DNA of 14,599 nt from JAOZTV01 sp965371805 (GTDB taxonomy: Bacteria; Acidobacteriota; Aminicenantia; UBA2199). The notes below the pieces were generated by a model that was not told where the DNA came from, made no database searches, and was given only the letters and a program-made list of their open reading frames with translations. The position numbers were made by a program, and so were the translations under genes. The DNA lies in assembly GCA_965371805.1 (NCBI GenBank), contig CBDUZW010000089.1, forward strand, positions 1 through 14,599. Direction: 5' to 3'. Shown piece after piece: positions 14,132 through 14,599 of this stretch; positions within the stretch are counted from its first letter, which is position 1, and each line of letters begins with the position of its first letter.

Positions 14132-14476
14132 CTATTTTTTTTTAGCTATTTTTTTTACTTTTTTTGTTTTTTTCACTTTTTTTAATTCTTTCTTAGTTAA
14201 TGGTTTGGTCACAGGTTTGCAAATAGCACATGCTGTATAACCTTTTTTTAAAGCTTCGCTTAATTTAATACCTTTCTTTTCTTTAACAACTTTACAGTTT
14301 TTCTTATGATACTTCTTTCCTTTTGCCTTTACATAAACTATTGTATCACCGACACTGACTTTCTTTACTTTTTTTACTTTAACGATTTTTTTTACTTCTT
14401 TTTTTGCTTCTGCATTAAGAACAAGTCCTGAAAATACAAATAATACTAATACAATAATTACTAATAATTTTTTCAT
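14132..14476 (-). CDS. Secreted Lys-rich protein with a His/Cys cluster
   Basis: A clear signal peptide (Lys2, Lys3, hydrophobic 4-20, cleavage likely after AEA at about 24) precedes a core flanked by Lys-Val-rich repeats (KKIVKVKKVKKV near 29-40 and a KKVKKTKKVKKIAKKK tail). The core YVKAKGKKYHKKNCK...EALKKGYTACAICKP has His57, Cys61, Cys83 and Cys86. The order (K/H)(K/R)..C....(A/E)...GY..C..C.P is shared with Ada-like metal-binding modules and with short domains of secreted nuclease-like proteins, so a bound zinc is plausible. The high charge suggests contact with nucleic acid or an anionic surface. It has its own promoter and an AGGAG ribosome site. I know no name for it. Confidence 0.8.
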   Translation of the reverse strand: MKKLLVIIVLVLFVFSGLVLNAEAKKEVKKIVKVKKVKKVSVGDTIVYVKAKGKKYHKKNCKVVKEKKGIKLSEALKKGYTACAICKPVTKPLTKKELKKVKKTKKVKKIAKKK

Positions 14477-14490
14477 TATTTTTCTCCTAA

Positions 14491-14506
14491 AGCCTTTTTT
14501 AAGGCT
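14491..14506 (-). promoter_or_regulatory. Small leader hairpin before the Lys-rich protein gene
   Basis: AGCCTT and AAGGCT form a 6-bp stem with a four-base loop in the 5' leader, ending four bases before the AGGAG ribosome site. It may protect the mRNA or affect initiation. Confidence 0.4.
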
Positions 14507-14513
14507 ATAACAT

Positions 14514-14542
14514 ATTCTACAATAATTATTATATTAATTCAA
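14514..14542 (-). promoter_or_regulatory. Sigma70-type promoter of the Lys-rich protein and thioesterase genes
   Basis: On the minus strand TTGAAT (14542-14537) and TAGAAT (14519-14514) are 17 bases apart. The expected start near 14507 gives a leader of about 30 bases that begins at the small hairpin. Confidence 0.55.
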
Positions 14543-14599
14543 TATATTGTACGAGTCCATAACATATTAGATTTAAAAGAATTTTTAATCACCATATTC

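Noticed and set aside
1..14599. CRISPR array, integron attC sites or prophage genes
   Set aside because: No regularly spaced repeats, no integrase and no phage structural genes are visible.

Overview
The window comes from an AT-rich Gram-negative-type bacterium. It encodes a lipoprotein, an undecaprenyl-phosphate sugar transferase, a DUF342/FapA protein and hslVU. The combination would fit a lineage such as Deferribacterota or another deep-branching didermic phylum, but that placement is a weak inference. Most of the window (about 1,940 to the end) has one uniform AT-rich composition. The first ~1.9 kb is clearly richer in G and C and looks foreign.

Left edge (1-2,281): a zone of mobile and broken DNA. 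The first ~50 bases resemble the 3' end (end of domain V plus domain VI) of a bacterial group II intron. A 606-codon protein with two glycosyltransferase modules follows. Right behind it are two gene remnants in AT-rich DNA: the C-terminal end of an IS91/IS801-type transposase and the last ~40 codons of a LivF-type ABC ATPase. The composition break falls at about 1,930-1,940.

Plus-strand genes (2,345-7,919): a strong sigma70-type promoter sits directly against the hslV start codon. hslV, hslU and an FN3-type lipoprotein follow, joined by one-base TAATG stop/start overlaps. After a 16-base gap come a GT4 glycosyltransferase and a WcaJ/PssY-type phosphoglycosyl transferase that would start surface-polysaccharide synthesis on undecaprenyl phosphate.

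Minus-strand genes (7,936-14,476): pyrE converges on the polysaccharide genes. Behind it is a ~475-base spacer with promoter, repeat and palindrome signals and a possible 20-residue hydrophobic peptide. Then come HU, fapA (DUF342), an EAL-HDOD protein, tilS, a tRNA with anticodon CAT (elongator Met by its acceptor stem), a hotdog thioesterase and a secreted Lys-rich protein with a His/Cys cluster.

Promoters: seven candidate promoters were found, all with a spacer of exactly 17 bases. Those for HU, pyrE, the Lys-rich protein and the tRNA have ordinary geometry. Those for hslV, fapA and the EAL-HDOD gene place the expected transcription start at or within ~3 bases of the start codon, with no usable Shine-Dalgarno, which suggests leaderless mRNAs. 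tRNA-Met and tilS probably share one transcript.
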